A stretch of 64,000 nt of DNA from Beaufortia kweichowensis. Its lineage: Eukaryota > Chordata > Actinopteri > Cypriniformes > Gastromyzontidae. A program made the position numbers and the translations under genes. Below are positions 52,004-64,000 of the stretch, piece by piece (the first letter of the stretch is position 1; every line of letters starts with the position of its first letter). The stretch is from assembly GCA_019155185.1 (NCBI GenBank), contig CM032798.1:392501-456500 (forward strand), in the 5' to 3' direction. Under the pieces are notes generated by a model. It was not told where the DNA came from, searched no databases, and worked only from the letters and a program-made list of their open reading frames with translations.

Positions 52004-52405
52004 CAATACACATGCATTTTTCAGTACATTTCCAGCAGTGTTTTTGTTTTACTGTACTGTACTCAACAGGTATTAAAAACACTATGATCACGGGTTTATT
52101 TACAGGGAGCACACACTTATAACAAACATATAAACATACATTAACTATGTCATCGGTGGAAATGGATTCACTGGTGGGACACTAGTGGGGAACATAATTT
52201 CTGTTTTGTAATCATGTATAACCCTAACAGCTGATAGCTGTGATATGTGTATCATTGTTCTTGCCAGCAGGGTGCAGTGTTGGGTAAACTACAGGAGTGC
52301 TCAGTGGAAACACTACAGACACTCTATCTTAGTTTAAATGAATATTTATCATGTTTGGGGTTAAAGGTCAACCTCTTTCTCTCTCTCACACACACACACA
52401 CACAT

Positions 52406-52439
<34 letters not shown>

Positions 52440-52679
52440 TTTGCAGTCTAACTGTATTCCAGGTTACTGTTACACTTGAAACTGTTTTACATGCAATTTT
52501 AAGAGGATTATATTATATTCTGTGTATGTGTTCAGATTGAAGAAGAGAGAAAGTGAAGCGCTCCACCTCATGTTTGTATCTGGGACAAAGCAGATGACTT
52601 TCCTATTGACTGAGTAAAAGCACAGACTGTCATTTTAATAATGATGCATTCCTGCAGCGGAACTTGCCCGTCATGGGTG

Positions 52680-53010
52680 CGGCTCTGTACTGTCTGCACA
52701 TGTGCAGTTACTAATGCAGTGTGTCTGCGCATGCACAGTTACTAATGCAGTGTGTCTGCGCATAATTTCTAGTGATGCAGTATGTCTGTGCATGTGCGGT
52801 TAGTGGGCCAGTGTGTTGGCATATGTGTGCTTGTGCTGCAGTTATTAATGCAGTTTGTGCATGCAGTGTGCTTTTGCATGCATTCTAGTGGTGCAGTGTC
52901 CCTGCTTCTCATGATGCCTGCGCATTTGTGCTTGTGATGCAGTGGGTTCTTGCATGTGCAGTTACTTATGCAGTTTGTGCATGCGTGCTAGGGATGCAGT
53001 GTGTTTGCTC
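52680..53010. repeat. Degenerate ~31-bp tandem repeat downstream of smpd2
   Basis: Recurring words atgcagtgtgtctgcgcatg, cacagttacta and gtgcatg, with increasing divergence across about ten imperfect units. It is rich in alternating purine-pyrimidine (gcgcatgcac). A short AT run at 52410-52435 precedes it. No gene seen in 52004-53860 apart from a CG run near 53490. Confidence 0.75.
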
Positions 53011-53864
53011 TTACAAGATAACAAGATAAGATAATGTCCTGATGAGTTTATCTGCTGCTGCATTAATAATGCTTCTCTCATAGGCAGGTCATTTATGAAC
53101 TAATAAAGAAAGAATAAAACAGAAAACCTCACATATTTGCTTGCAAATTTCGTTTAGGAGATGCATGCTGTTACTAAATCTTAATAGCTTTTCTTATGTT
53201 ATTCTGTTGTTATTTGTGTTGTTGTTGTTGTTGTTACCTAACATCAGGTTTTATAACAGTCGTTGCTTGTTGAAATATCTTTTTATAGTAACCTAAATGT
53301 ATCTTAATGCATTTTATAAGACCGATGATATGAATATAATAAAGCTCATTTATTCATCTGATATTTATCTATATATCTGCGCTTAATTCGTTTGTTAAAT
53401 AAAGGACTAAAGTTTGACTCGGTTGCAGTTTTATAAGAGCTGTAAGACAGTCCGTTCTTCAGTCTATTGTGAATAGAAACACCCCGAGCGCGCGCGCGCG
53501 CACACGCCCTTCAGCTCTCAGACTCTTCTGCTTCAGCTTCATTATATTCATTGTTTTTATGCATGTTTCATTTGTGAACCACCTTCATTATACTTATTAA
53601 AAGCGATGACAGTCTGTCATTAATGCCACTTCATAGCGCGTAATTGTGCCTTTTTTCAGGCGAGTACTGGCAGATCAGGGCAGAGTTTCGTTCACCTGTC
53701 GGCGTCACATGGGTGTGAATCAGGGCGGGTCCAGGTGGATCTACCTGTGAGTCAAAAGCCAAAGCAAACACAAAAAGCAGCCGGACGGAGCAGATAGCTG
53801 GAGCTTTACGCATTGGACCTCACCTGTCTCTGACTGGAGACAAAAGCTCTGATCGTCAAGGAAA

Positions 53865-56800
53865 ATGATGCCAGAACCTTTAAAATCAGCTCTGTCGATC
53901 GGAGTTGTAGAGGACACGTCTCTGTCTCTGCCCTCGGATCATGAACTGAGATCTGCGCAACAGAGAGTTCTGGACCAGGTCTACACCATCAAGAGAAGCA
54001 AGTCTAAATACAGCAGTAAAAGTGTTTCTGGACTCGCTTCCCCCACCAGTGAGTTCATTCATTCATTCACTAAATCTCTATGGTAACACACCATTCTGTA
54101 CTTTAATACTATCACTTACAAATAGATTCTCTGTTCTTCTGTGTTGTTTTTGCATATGACAGTATCACTGTTTATAAATCTGGTTATACCTTGAGAGGCG
54201 GATGGTATTGGTAACATTTTACAATAGGGTTCCATTTATTAACATTAGTGAACTACATTAGCTCAAATAAAAATGCATTATTTACCAATATATTTTGGTT
54301 AATGCACAGTGAACTAACATTTATAAATGTATACATTTCTCATGGTTAGTTTATATTAGCTATTGCATTTACTAAAGTTAACAAATAGAACATTATTGTA
54401 AGTATCGTCAGGTTTTTATTGTAGCAGTTTATCAAATATCCTTCTGTGGATCCTGTCTTGATGTTTACACACCAGAAAAAGCCTCAAAGTAAATGACGCC
54501 ACAGTCTGTTTACACTGAATTTGTGTCGTGGCTGCTGAAGTTTCAGATTAAAAATAGTCACATTTATCACTACAACAAATTTATAAAAATTGAATACAAA
54601 AAGTATAAAAAATATAAACAATAATATACTTTTTTGTCAAAATTCATGAGCAGAACAGACTGCAGCTAATGAATCTATGAGTAAACAGCAGCTCTATATT
54701 TAGATTGATAAATGTTTTTACTTTCAACCTATTTGACCCTTAATATTTAACTGTGTAAAATGAAATAAAAGCACATGAGTGAAATAGCACACATACAGAA
54801 GATATCTCAGCCATGTAAAGCTGTAGTTTGTGTGTGTTTTGTGTGACTTTAGGCCCTGAAAGTGACAGTGTGTTTCAGGATTTCAAGCTGTCGTCTGCTT
54901 CGGCTCTCAGCGGACCCTCCATAAACCGAGGAAACACTATGACCAATGGGGTAAATACACATGATTATTCATAAAGAATACATTTTTGAACCTCATCCAT
55001 GATGACTTTACAGTTTGGCACATGTCCTCGTCTGTGTATTAAAGTCGTAGTTTCTCACAGTTGGGCGTATGAAAGTCATTTTTCATCATCCAGTTTAACA
55101 CGCCTTTTATCAACTCTTGATCTCGTCTATTCAGTTGACAATAGAAACTGTGTAAAATGTCAAACGGTCTGTTGCTTATAACAAACAGTTGGCTAAAGGA
55201 ATGCTTTTTTAGCTTGAAAATGCTATTTTAACACAAACAATAGTTACCAGGACAATAGAGGAAAAGACATATGTTATCAAGAAAAATCAGTGGTGGAAAA
55301 TCAGAGAACACGTTAATGTCGTAGTGCTGATTAATCTGTGAACATTGACTGAACACTGTGAGACACTTTGATACAGTCTCGTCTTTATTTATTGTGTTGA
55401 GATACAGAAATCAAACCACTCCTTTAGTGTTTGTGACTCATGTGAGTGTTGTGTTACCAAACGCCTGTGGATATTTTGCCAAGCCTTCTTCATGTTAGGG
55501 TGTAGCCACAGGAATCTTAAAGACGTCTGTGTTTAAATGCTTTGCTTGGCTTTAACACAACATCTCATGGTGTCTCACAGTGTTTTATAGGATATTTTAC
55601 TTTAGTTGCCAGTAAATGTTTGAATAAAATGTAGATTTGTGTGTGGATGCAGAGACACAATCAGAAATGTCTCAGAAATGTTTTTCTTCTCTACATTATG
55701 ATTGTAACTATAAGAACAGAAATCCACCCCATGTATTCAATTAAAATGTTTGTTTTATAAATGTTTTCAGTAATAGTTTGTTCAATAATAAAATAAACTC
55801 ATTTACAGTAACCGAAAAAAAGTCTGTAAGTGTGATGCATTTCTTTTAAATCTGACCTTACGTTCTTACTGATCAATATTACAAATGTGATGAATAACAT
55901 TTAACTAGTGTGAAATCTTAAATATGTCTTTGTAATTTTAGAATTTTTTTAATATCCTGAAATATGTTTTTTTTGTTTGTTTTAAATGTGAATGTGACCT
56001 CATCGTTGTGTATAATTCCAGGCTAAGCAAAGCTTTCTACGCAAGTCCATCAACTCACGCCACTCCAACGCTCAGATGAGCACAACGTCCAGGAAAGAGC
56101 GACCCATCTACACCCCTGCAAACACCCTCCCTGCCCAACCTCGACCCAACACCCTGTCCGGATCTAAAGCCACCCGCAGCGCTCCAGACCTGGGCTTTAA
56201 TCCAATGGCCAACGGCGGGAACGCCCAGCAAAACCAATTCGGCCGATCCTCAGAATGGGTGGAGAGGACGCATTATTATCCTTTTTACAATGGCATTAAT
56301 CAGTCTAATGCTAATGGCACTTTTGGAAGAATTGCACACACTAAAAGGGGTGGTACTGTCAAGAGACGACCATCTTCCCTTCATTCCAATGGAGAATCCA
56401 GAACATCAGTGACCAGGACTGGGCAAACTGGTTACTCTGTGTAAGTGTAAACTTGAATCCTTTACCACAACACTTACAGCGCTAGTCTTTTATTAACTGC
56501 AGTCATTATTATCAATATCGTTTACTAGAGATTACTAACTAATCTTGTTCATTTGTCATCAGTATGAACACGGAGCAACTGATGTCTGATATGACGATGA
56601 AGGAGGCGGTTGACTTTCTCTTCAGTCCAGATGAGAGTCATCAGATGTACGGAGCCGCTTACATTCAGCACAGCACCTTCACAGATGAGAAAGCCAAACA
56701 AGAGGTCCGTATGACGACATCAAAATCTGTGATTTCACATCCTGTTTGTTTGTGATGTGTAAACGTGTGTGTGTGTGGTGTGACAGGTTCTGACCCTGAA

Positions 56801-59800
56801 AGGAATTCCAGCTCTGATAAACCTGTTAAACAGTCCCAGTCCTAAAGTCCAGGAGACCGTAGCCGCTGCCCTGCGCAACGCCGTCTTCAAAAACCAGCAA
56901 AACAAAGATGAAGTTCAGCGTAATGGAGGAATCGCACAGGCCGTGCAGCTGCTCGGAGAAACCAACACCGAGACACAAAAACATCTGACAGGTACACAAC
57001 ACACACACGTGAAGATCAAACAACTCGGTAATAAAGTCTAGTGCAATAAAACTGAGAACATGGTTTATATAAAAGATTTGATTAAGTATCAGAGATCAGA
57101 TCACAGCCGTCTGCTTTTATTATGAGTTTAGTGTTTGTTATCAGCGGGCGTCTGGGTTTAAAGGTCAAACTTTCTCACAGCATTTACAGCAAGATAAAAG
57201 AAAAAACAATCCAGCGTTTCAAAACTTCACTATAAAAATAATGTCTTGGGTTTCCTTATATTATATTATATATATGTATGCATGTATTTTTAAAGTAGAT
57301 TCAACTTGAGGAGATTTTAAGTCAAAATAACAAGAACATTTGTATTTACACAAATTACTACTTAATAATATTTATCTCCTGTTCACTAAGAAAAGCTCAT
57401 GTCGACTGTACTGACGTTCATAAATGTATTTAATGTGTGTTTTTCCTTAAATTAACATTAACAATTAACTGAACTGGACTAACATTCAGAGATGTTAAGT
57501 GTGAACTAACCCAGATTAATTAATGCTGGTAAAGTCATGTTAGCCAATCCATTAATTAATATTACAGAATAAGAACTTATTGTGAAGTTTTTGCAGTGTC
57601 CATATTTGCATGAAATTGTGTGTTTTATACACATCTGCTTCATTCAGAAGAATGGATGAGTTTAGCATTCAGGTTTGTGATCACACATGTGTGTTTTTGT
57701 GCAGGTCTCCTGTGGAATCTGTCTTCAGCAGATCATATAAAGCCTGATCTTCTGCGTACGGCTCTTCCAGTTCTCACCGAGAAAATCATTGAGCCTTTTA
57801 CATCAGACGGAACAACCATTCCTTTAGAGGTCTTCTGTAACGCCACAGCGTGTCTGCGGTATGAACACATTGACACGTGTCAATGATGTTTTTCATGTCT
57901 ACGTCGTGTTTTTCCATACAGTTATTGTTGATTTAGAGCGCGTGTGTGGTAAATTTATTTGAGAAGTGAGTTGGATCAACACAGTAACCCTAATCAAAAA
58001 TCATCATGAGTCAGATCATAAAAGTGAGACTAGTTAATAACAAGTTATTAAATGTATACAGTTGTAATGACATGCTTTAAATGTTTTGTCTTTTGATCTC
58101 GTCTGTGAGTTCGTGATGTAAAGATCTTGTATTAAAAGTGTTTCTCTTGTTTTTGGACAGAAACTTGAGTTCATCTAAACTGGCGAATCGTCAGACCATG
58201 CGCAGCTGTAAAGGACTCATCGACTCGCTCATGCGTTACGTTGAGAACTGTGTTAATGACGGCACAACAGATAATCAGGTGAATGTTTTAACATCTGAAA
58301 ACAGATGAATAAATGCTGTGATTCTTTCATTACTCGTGTGTCAGATATCTGGGTGTTTCCAACAGCAGACAGTCAAACTATTGTCAGAGCTAAAAAAATC
58401 AAAAGGTACATTAGTCATTATTGATTGACAGCCAAAAGATTTAGAGCCGGTTTAACCATTTACTGTTTGTTTTAAGAATCTAAAATATAAAGACTATTAA
58501 TAATTAAATGAGGTAATTATTAATAATTAAAACTTTCTGAACAATCTTACCAGTCGTTTATTTCCAGCCAAAGGCAAATATAAGTTGACAAATATGTTTA
58601 CAAAAGCAAAAGCAACATAATAACATCGATTTAAACAATTAACATTCATTTAAAAATATGTTTTGCGATAAAATCATTTCCACGTATTCTTTCAATTAAT
58701 ATAATATTAATATTAAAAAATAAATATATATATATATATATATGAATAAATATATGAACTACAACAGTACTTATTTTTATTATTTAATCTTATTTGACAT
58801 CAACTACACGTTTATATGAAAACTAGATGTCTGTTAATATTTGTGGTTTGTTTGCAGTGTTTGGAGAACTGTGTTTGTATTCTTCATAACTTGACGTACC
58901 AGCTGGAAACGGAGATGCCTGTAGCGTTCACTAAAATCAACGCTCTGGCCAGTTACGCCCGCAAACGCACCAGTTCATCAGACACGGGACCCATCGGCTG
59001 CTTCAGCTCACAGAGTCAGAAAGTGCAGGAGGTTTGTCAACATTAACACACGTTTAAAAAACTGTTTTTGGGTAACTGTGTTTATCATGCGTCTGTGTGA
59101 TCATTGTATTTGTTGCAGAGTGCTTTTGATTATCCAGTGATGGAGGAGAATACTCCTAAAGGAGTCAGTTGGCTGTTTCATTCTAAAGCTCTGCAGATGT
59201 ATCTGAATCTGTTGAGCTCCAGCGAGAGAGACGCGACGCTCGAGGCCAGCTGTGGAGCGCTGCAAAACCTCACCGCTAATGACGGCATGGTAACGCATTC
59301 ACTTCCTCCAGATTTGATATTAAAGTTTGAACTATTACTGTATAACACTATATATAGAGATACATATAGCAAAAGTTTACTCATTGGTTATTTATTCAAT
59401 TTGAATTTATTTTTGTAGCAATTTTCATAATTTTGCATTCACAAATGCATTGAAAGTAACAGAGAGACAAAAGAAAAAACACATTGCATTATAGACAACA
59501 GAGTAAAACAATATTAGTAACACTATCTGTATAAATGATTGACTGTAGGATGTTCAGGATATACATTTTTTTTTTCTACATTTTAGAATAATAGTGAACT
59601 CATTAAAACTGTAAAATAACACAGATGTGAAATGATGAAATGATGGTTTATCAATTGATTGCAGTGTTAGAAAGTCAGATTTGCTGTTAGTTGTACTTGA
59701 GCATGTGTTTGATGTTTGATGTCTTGTGTTTTTAGGTATCAAACGTGTTGAGTCACACAATAGTACACAAGCTGAACGGTCTGAAATCCATCAGTCCATT

Positions 59801-61071
59801 ACTGCAGTCGTCTAATCCTGCGTTACAGAACAGCGCCATCGCTCTGCTCGGCAATCTGTCCAGATCTACACGCACACTCAACACAAACATGGGTAATGAC
59901 TTCATTTACTCTATTAGTGACTGAAGTAAGATTTGTTTTGTCATATACAACAGAATTAATACATTCAATAAATAAAAGGATAAAAAGATATTTGTATGAA
60001 TTGTATGTGTGTTTAATTGAATAGATGTTGTGTGTGTTTAGTTGACGGCTGTAAGCGTGTGGTATCTTGTGATTGTTCTCATGAGATCTTTGTGTGTTTG
60101 AAGCCCGTCAGACTCTTCCGCCGCTGTTTGGATTTCTGAATTCAGGGCTGATGAACAGCGACAGCTCGCCTCAGTTTGACAGCACGATGGCCACGGCTCT
60201 TCACAGCGCACACACGCTCTTAAAATCTGATCCTGACATGAGCAAAAGTTTACTGAACAACACTTTAGTTCACGGTCTCAGCAGCATGAGTCGTAACATG
60301 TGAGTCTTCACACATAAAAGAATCATCAGAATCATACCGTACAGTGTCTCATTGATTCTGTTTGTCATCAGGAGTCTGCCGAAGGCCAGCACTGCGTCTG
60401 GAGTTCTCCTGCACAGCCTCTGGTCTGATAAAAACATTCAGAGTTTTCTGAAAAGGTACGTACGATCACATAGAAATACTCAAATTAAGAACTATTCAGA
60501 ATATGATTCTTCAGAGAAAAAGTTTTGATGTTAGAACTTCTTCAGATATTATCTATTATTTATTTGATATTAACAGATGTTAACAGGAGAATCTTTATAT
60601 ACTGGTATTTTATATATTAAAATATATATTGAAAAATGATAATAATTGTGTTTTCAGAGAATCCTACTTTTTCTTACCCTATTGGCAAATATTGTTTTTT
60701 TATGCATATAGTTTGTTTATTTTAAGCATATATATAGATTTGTGCTTGAAATAGTTGACGAGGTGAGACAAATAAAATTAATAAGACTTCATATGTTCAA
60801 ATGTAAATGAATAAATTATTGATTAAGAATAGGATCTTTGCCATGTTGAAGAATAAGTATTTAGATGTTCTCCAAAAAAACACAGAACTTTAAGATGTTC
60901 TGCAATGGCTTAGCTTGTTTAAACCTTTTATTTTTAGAGCTGGTTAAAGAGAAAAACACAGATGTGTTTCCATCCAAAACAGCTGTTACATTCTCCACTT
61001 TACTAAACTACCATAAACATGAATAAAGTAAAAGTGAATATCTGAGGTCATGGAATAATGCCACATTCCTG

Positions 61072-61119
<48 letters not shown>

Positions 61120-61319
61120 GGGGAGGTAAAGATTAGAATTTGGGTGTAACTCAGACACTGTTGTGTGAGAATACTTACAGTTAAAAACCAGCCACACCTC
61201 ATTACACCATTACTGCAGACACAGCAGAGAAAGAAAAGTGTGTGCGTGTGTGTGCGTGTGTGTGTCTGTGTGTGTGTGTCTGTGTGTGTGTGTTTGTGTG
61301 TGTGCGTGTGTGTGTGTGT

Positions 61320-61371
<52 letters not shown>

Positions 61372-61385
61372 GTGTGTGTGTGTGC

Positions 61386-61423
<38 letters not shown>

Positions 61424-61733
61424 GTGTGTGCGTGTGTCTGTGCGTGTGTGTGCATGTGTGTGTGTGCGTGTGTGTGTGTTTGTGTGTGTGCACGTGTGTG
61501 TGCGTGTGTGTGTTGTCTGTGTCTGTGTGTGTGCGTGTGTGCATGTGTGTGTGTCGTGTGCACGGTGTGTGTGTGCAACGCGTGCACGCGTGTGTGTGTG
61601 CGTGCACGTGTTTGTGTGTGCGTGTGGTGTGTGTGTGGCGTGTGTGTGGCCAGCGTGTGTGTGCACATGTGTGTGTGTTTGTGTGTGTGTGTGTGCACGT
61701 GTGTGTGTGTGCACGTGTGTGTGTTTGTGCGTA

Positions 61734-61814
<81 letters not shown>

Positions 61815-61961
61815 TTGTGCGTGTGTGTGTGCTGATGCGAGTGATACAGAAATTAAACTGATGATATAATGTTTGTATATTTACAGCAAGGAATGGATAA
61901 GAAATCTTTCGTGAATGATGTGACATCAGCAGCCTTTAAATCTCTTCAGGTGGTCGACTGA
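53865..61961 (+). CDS. pkp1: Plakophilin 1 (726 aa)
   Basis: Desmosomal armadillo protein linking desmoplakin and keratin filaments to cadherins in epithelia. Coding exons: 53865-54048, 54853-54950, 56022-56440, 56563-56704, 56787-56991, 57705-57858, 58161-58278, 58858-59031, 59119-59289, 59736-59892, 60104-60299, 60372-60459, 61887-61961. Start MMPEPLKSALSIG; a second ATG follows at once. The basic, Ser-rich head (residues 1 to about 233) contains LPSDHEL and QVYTIKRSKSK as in vertebrate PKP1. The arm-repeat region follows, with AAYIQHSTF, LTGLLWNLSSAD, NATACLRNLSS, ENCVCILHNLTY and LEASCGALQNLTA. The length equals the short human isoform. At the end of exon 12 two overlapping donors occur (gtacgtac); only the second keeps the frame into CAAGGAATGG. 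Confidence 0.94.
61074..61117. repeat. (GT)n microsatellite, pkp1 last intron
   Basis: About 44 bp of GT. Confidence 0.95.
61234..61830. repeat. Imperfect (TG)n array, about 600 bp, pkp1 last intron
   Basis: TG dinucleotides with frequent tgcg, tgtt, tgtc and tgca variants. It ends about 55 bp before the last pkp1 exon. Frames open in all phases on both strands here are repeat artefacts. Confidence 0.97.
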
Positions 61962-62075
61962 TCGGCACGTCGAGGGAAAATTTGACACAAAGACAAGTTT
62001 AATTGTATTGCATTTTAATTCTGGTTAAGTATTTCAGAAAACTGGTAAGATTTACAAGCTTTTTTCTTTTGGGGT

Positions 62076-62081
62076 AATAAA
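62076..62081 (+). terminator. Candidate pkp1 poly(A) signal
   Basis: AATAAA 115 bp past the stop. A second AATAAA lies at 62437-62442. Confidence 0.5.
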
Positions 62082-62442
62082 CACTTTTTATTAATCAATG
62101 ATGCATGTAAAATACAGTGATTAGTTTTATTTCATGTCATGATATTTCTCAAGAGTACGGTTTATTTCTCATTGTTTGTAACTCTTTATGATCTGTATGA
62201 AAATGCATTCTTTTCTATTAATGTCATTTTATGAATGTCAAGTGTTACAGGCAGATGTGTTTGTGCAAGTTGAAATAGATTATAGAGAGAGAAATCTAGA
62301 TCTAAGTATCATATGATGAATGAGTGATGGCTGTTTTCTCATTTGGATCTCATATTTTCATGTATGTTAGGGTTACAATATTAAGGGTGGGCATAAGTTT
62401 GTCATATTTCAGCTCTCAGTAACTTCAGCAAAGTTTAATAAA

Positions 62443-63844
62443 GGTTTTAACAGCAGAAGAAGTTTGTGTCACCCCATTCATGATTCAACATTACATCATT
62501 TCCACAACCAACACCAGCGTTTCATTAATGTCAAGCTGTTAGAGAAATCTCTGGGATCTCACGGGGGTTGAGATGAAACCGATTTATTTCTTCACTCTTC
62601 TCTTACTTCTTGGACCTTTAGTACTACACAAAACACAAAAAACAAAGTCTGTCTGAATAGAAAGTCAGTATTTTAGTATGTTTTTAAAACAACTGGTTTT
62701 AAACCCTTTTTATACCAACACAAACATTAAGCCGTATTTAATGTAGTCCAAACTAAACCTTTTGGGATCTAATTTAGTTTTATGCCAGAGCATAAAAGAG
62801 CCCTTTATAACTTTTATTTTTAGGAGCGTGTGTCTTTCCGCAGTGATCCTGCTACTGTGTAAAACATCTCTCATCATTCTCTATTCATCTAGCGCTTAGA
62901 ACCGGATCTCTCAGGAGCCTGTGTTCTGTCTGACCTCATAACGGCCTTGTTGTGACCTGTTAACCCTATATCTATAACAGCTGCCGGGACGTCTCCGTTC
63001 TCATGCCACTCCCCGTGTGTCAGACACTAACAGAGCTTTACGTGTGACTCACAAGATCTCCCTGAAGGCTTAGATTCATCTTAAGAACCCTCAGAAAACC
63101 AGTGGCAGGTCAAATGTGCAACAGAAATCTTGTCTTAGACAAGTCCTGCTCGCCGTGTTTTCCAAACCTGCTTTAATCACAACGGCGCTCCATCTTTTCT
63201 GTTCTCTGGATTAGTAACAGTCGTGCGTGTCCGTGCAGGTCGCCGTGAGTCAGTCAACATGACAGACGGAGCACGAGCCGCTGGGATCTGCTGGATTTCA
63301 GATGTGACATGATTGAAATAGAAGCCGTGTGGTTTATGTTCATTAAAGCAGCTGATCTGCACATGGCTGACACTGCCGCAGCTGTTCTCTCATCCCTTCA
63401 CAAAGTACCATCAAAATATATCACAGTAAATCCATCATAATACCACAGACACAAGCTTGCTGTTAAGTCCAAAGGTATTCTTTGAAGAACATGTTATCAA
63501 ACGGTGTCATATACCGTCTGCCCGTATGAAAAACTCCTGCAGTATACTTCAGTATTTACTATAGTAAACTCTCTGTGAATCTGGGACTTTTTCTACAGTT
63601 TACTACAGTAAATACAGATAGTTTTCACGCAGTGTGTTTAAAGTCGACTGAACCGTGAATGAAACACAACAGCGTCTGTGATTAAACCAGAACAAAGAGC
63701 CAGTTCAGGAAAGTTCTGGAAACATGATCCCGTCTTCATGATCCCGGCAGTCTTTACTGAGACCTGACGCTATATTTGAGAAGTGTGGAAGAGTTCAGAC
63801 AGGTTCTCCTCATTCACTATTATTATCTGAAGTGAGATTATAAA
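62443..63844. other. Non-coding tail of the window
   Basis: No exon recognised on either strand. The segment 62830-63370 is less AT-rich with scattered CpGs, possibly regulatory. Confidence 0.45.
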
Positions 63845-64000
63845 TGTAAGTAATAGTTCAGCTAAAAAGAAAAATTCTTTGAATTATTATTTCTGTATGA
63901 CTTTCTTTCTTCGTCAGAACACACAAAAAAGATATTGTGAAGAATGTTGATAATCAAACAACACTGACTTCTATTATATGAACACCAAACCACTGAGACA
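63845..64000. mobile_element. Angel-like MITE, third copy, cut by the window edge
   Basis: Shows tagttcagctaaaaagaaaa, atgactttctttcttcgtca, gaacacacaaaaaagatatt and gttgataatcaaacaacact, the left half of the element described at 4838. Confidence 0.7.

Noticed and set aside
61165..61926. Several long Cys/Val or His/Thr frames on both strands
   Set aside because: Open in many frames at once because of (TG)n; it lies within the last pkp1 intron.

Overview
The window reads as teleost fish nuclear DNA, most probably a cypriniform (carp or zebrafish relative). The evidence is: intron-rich vertebrate genes with canonical GT/AG junctions; inverted-repeat MITEs resembling the Angel family; the 'tatccaaagcgactta' interspersed repeat of fish; and very long dinucleotide arrays. 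The species cannot be named from sequence alone.

Layout: (1) 1-9.0 kb holds three adenosine-receptor-type GPCR genes, each with one intron at the same phase after TM3. An A1/A3-type gene (minus strand, cut by the window edge) and an A3-like gene (minus) are followed by a diverged A3-like paralogue (plus), head to head with the second. (2) 9.6-9.9 kb has two minus-strand let-7 hairpins, one with a mature arm equal to let-7a and one equal to chicken let-7k. (3) 10-17.3 kb is non-coding with microsatellites. (4) 17.4-21.2 kb is tulp1 (photoreceptor Tubby-like protein 1), 13 coding exons. (5) 23.3-44.05 kb is tead3 (TEA-domain factor of the Hippo pathway). It has a CpG-rich 5' region, a long repeat-filled first-intron region, a non-AUG (ATT) start, and two tandem 63-nt exons encoding alternative versions of the end of the DNA-recognition helix. 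(6) 46.7-52.0 kb is smpd2 (neutral sphingomyelinase 1), complete. (7) 53.9-62.1 kb is pkp1 (plakophilin 1), complete. The tail is non-coding and ends in a MITE copy.

Exon phases were checked by hand. smpd2 (423 codons), pkp1 (726), tead3 (433) and the two complete receptors (347 and 331) close in frame. tulp1 closes except at one junction, exon 4 to 5, which looks one base short in an A-rich tract. tulp1 followed by tead3 in the same orientation matches the order I recall for human 6p21. The genes form no operon-like unit.

The most interesting observations are: the tead3 tandem exon pair, which would switch an RRKS (PKA-type) sequence at residues 99-102 for RKKV; the third receptor, which keeps an intact frame but has lost three ligand-pocket residues; the let-7 pair; and a direct repeat of two TEAD sites spaced by 3 bp inside a tead3 intron.
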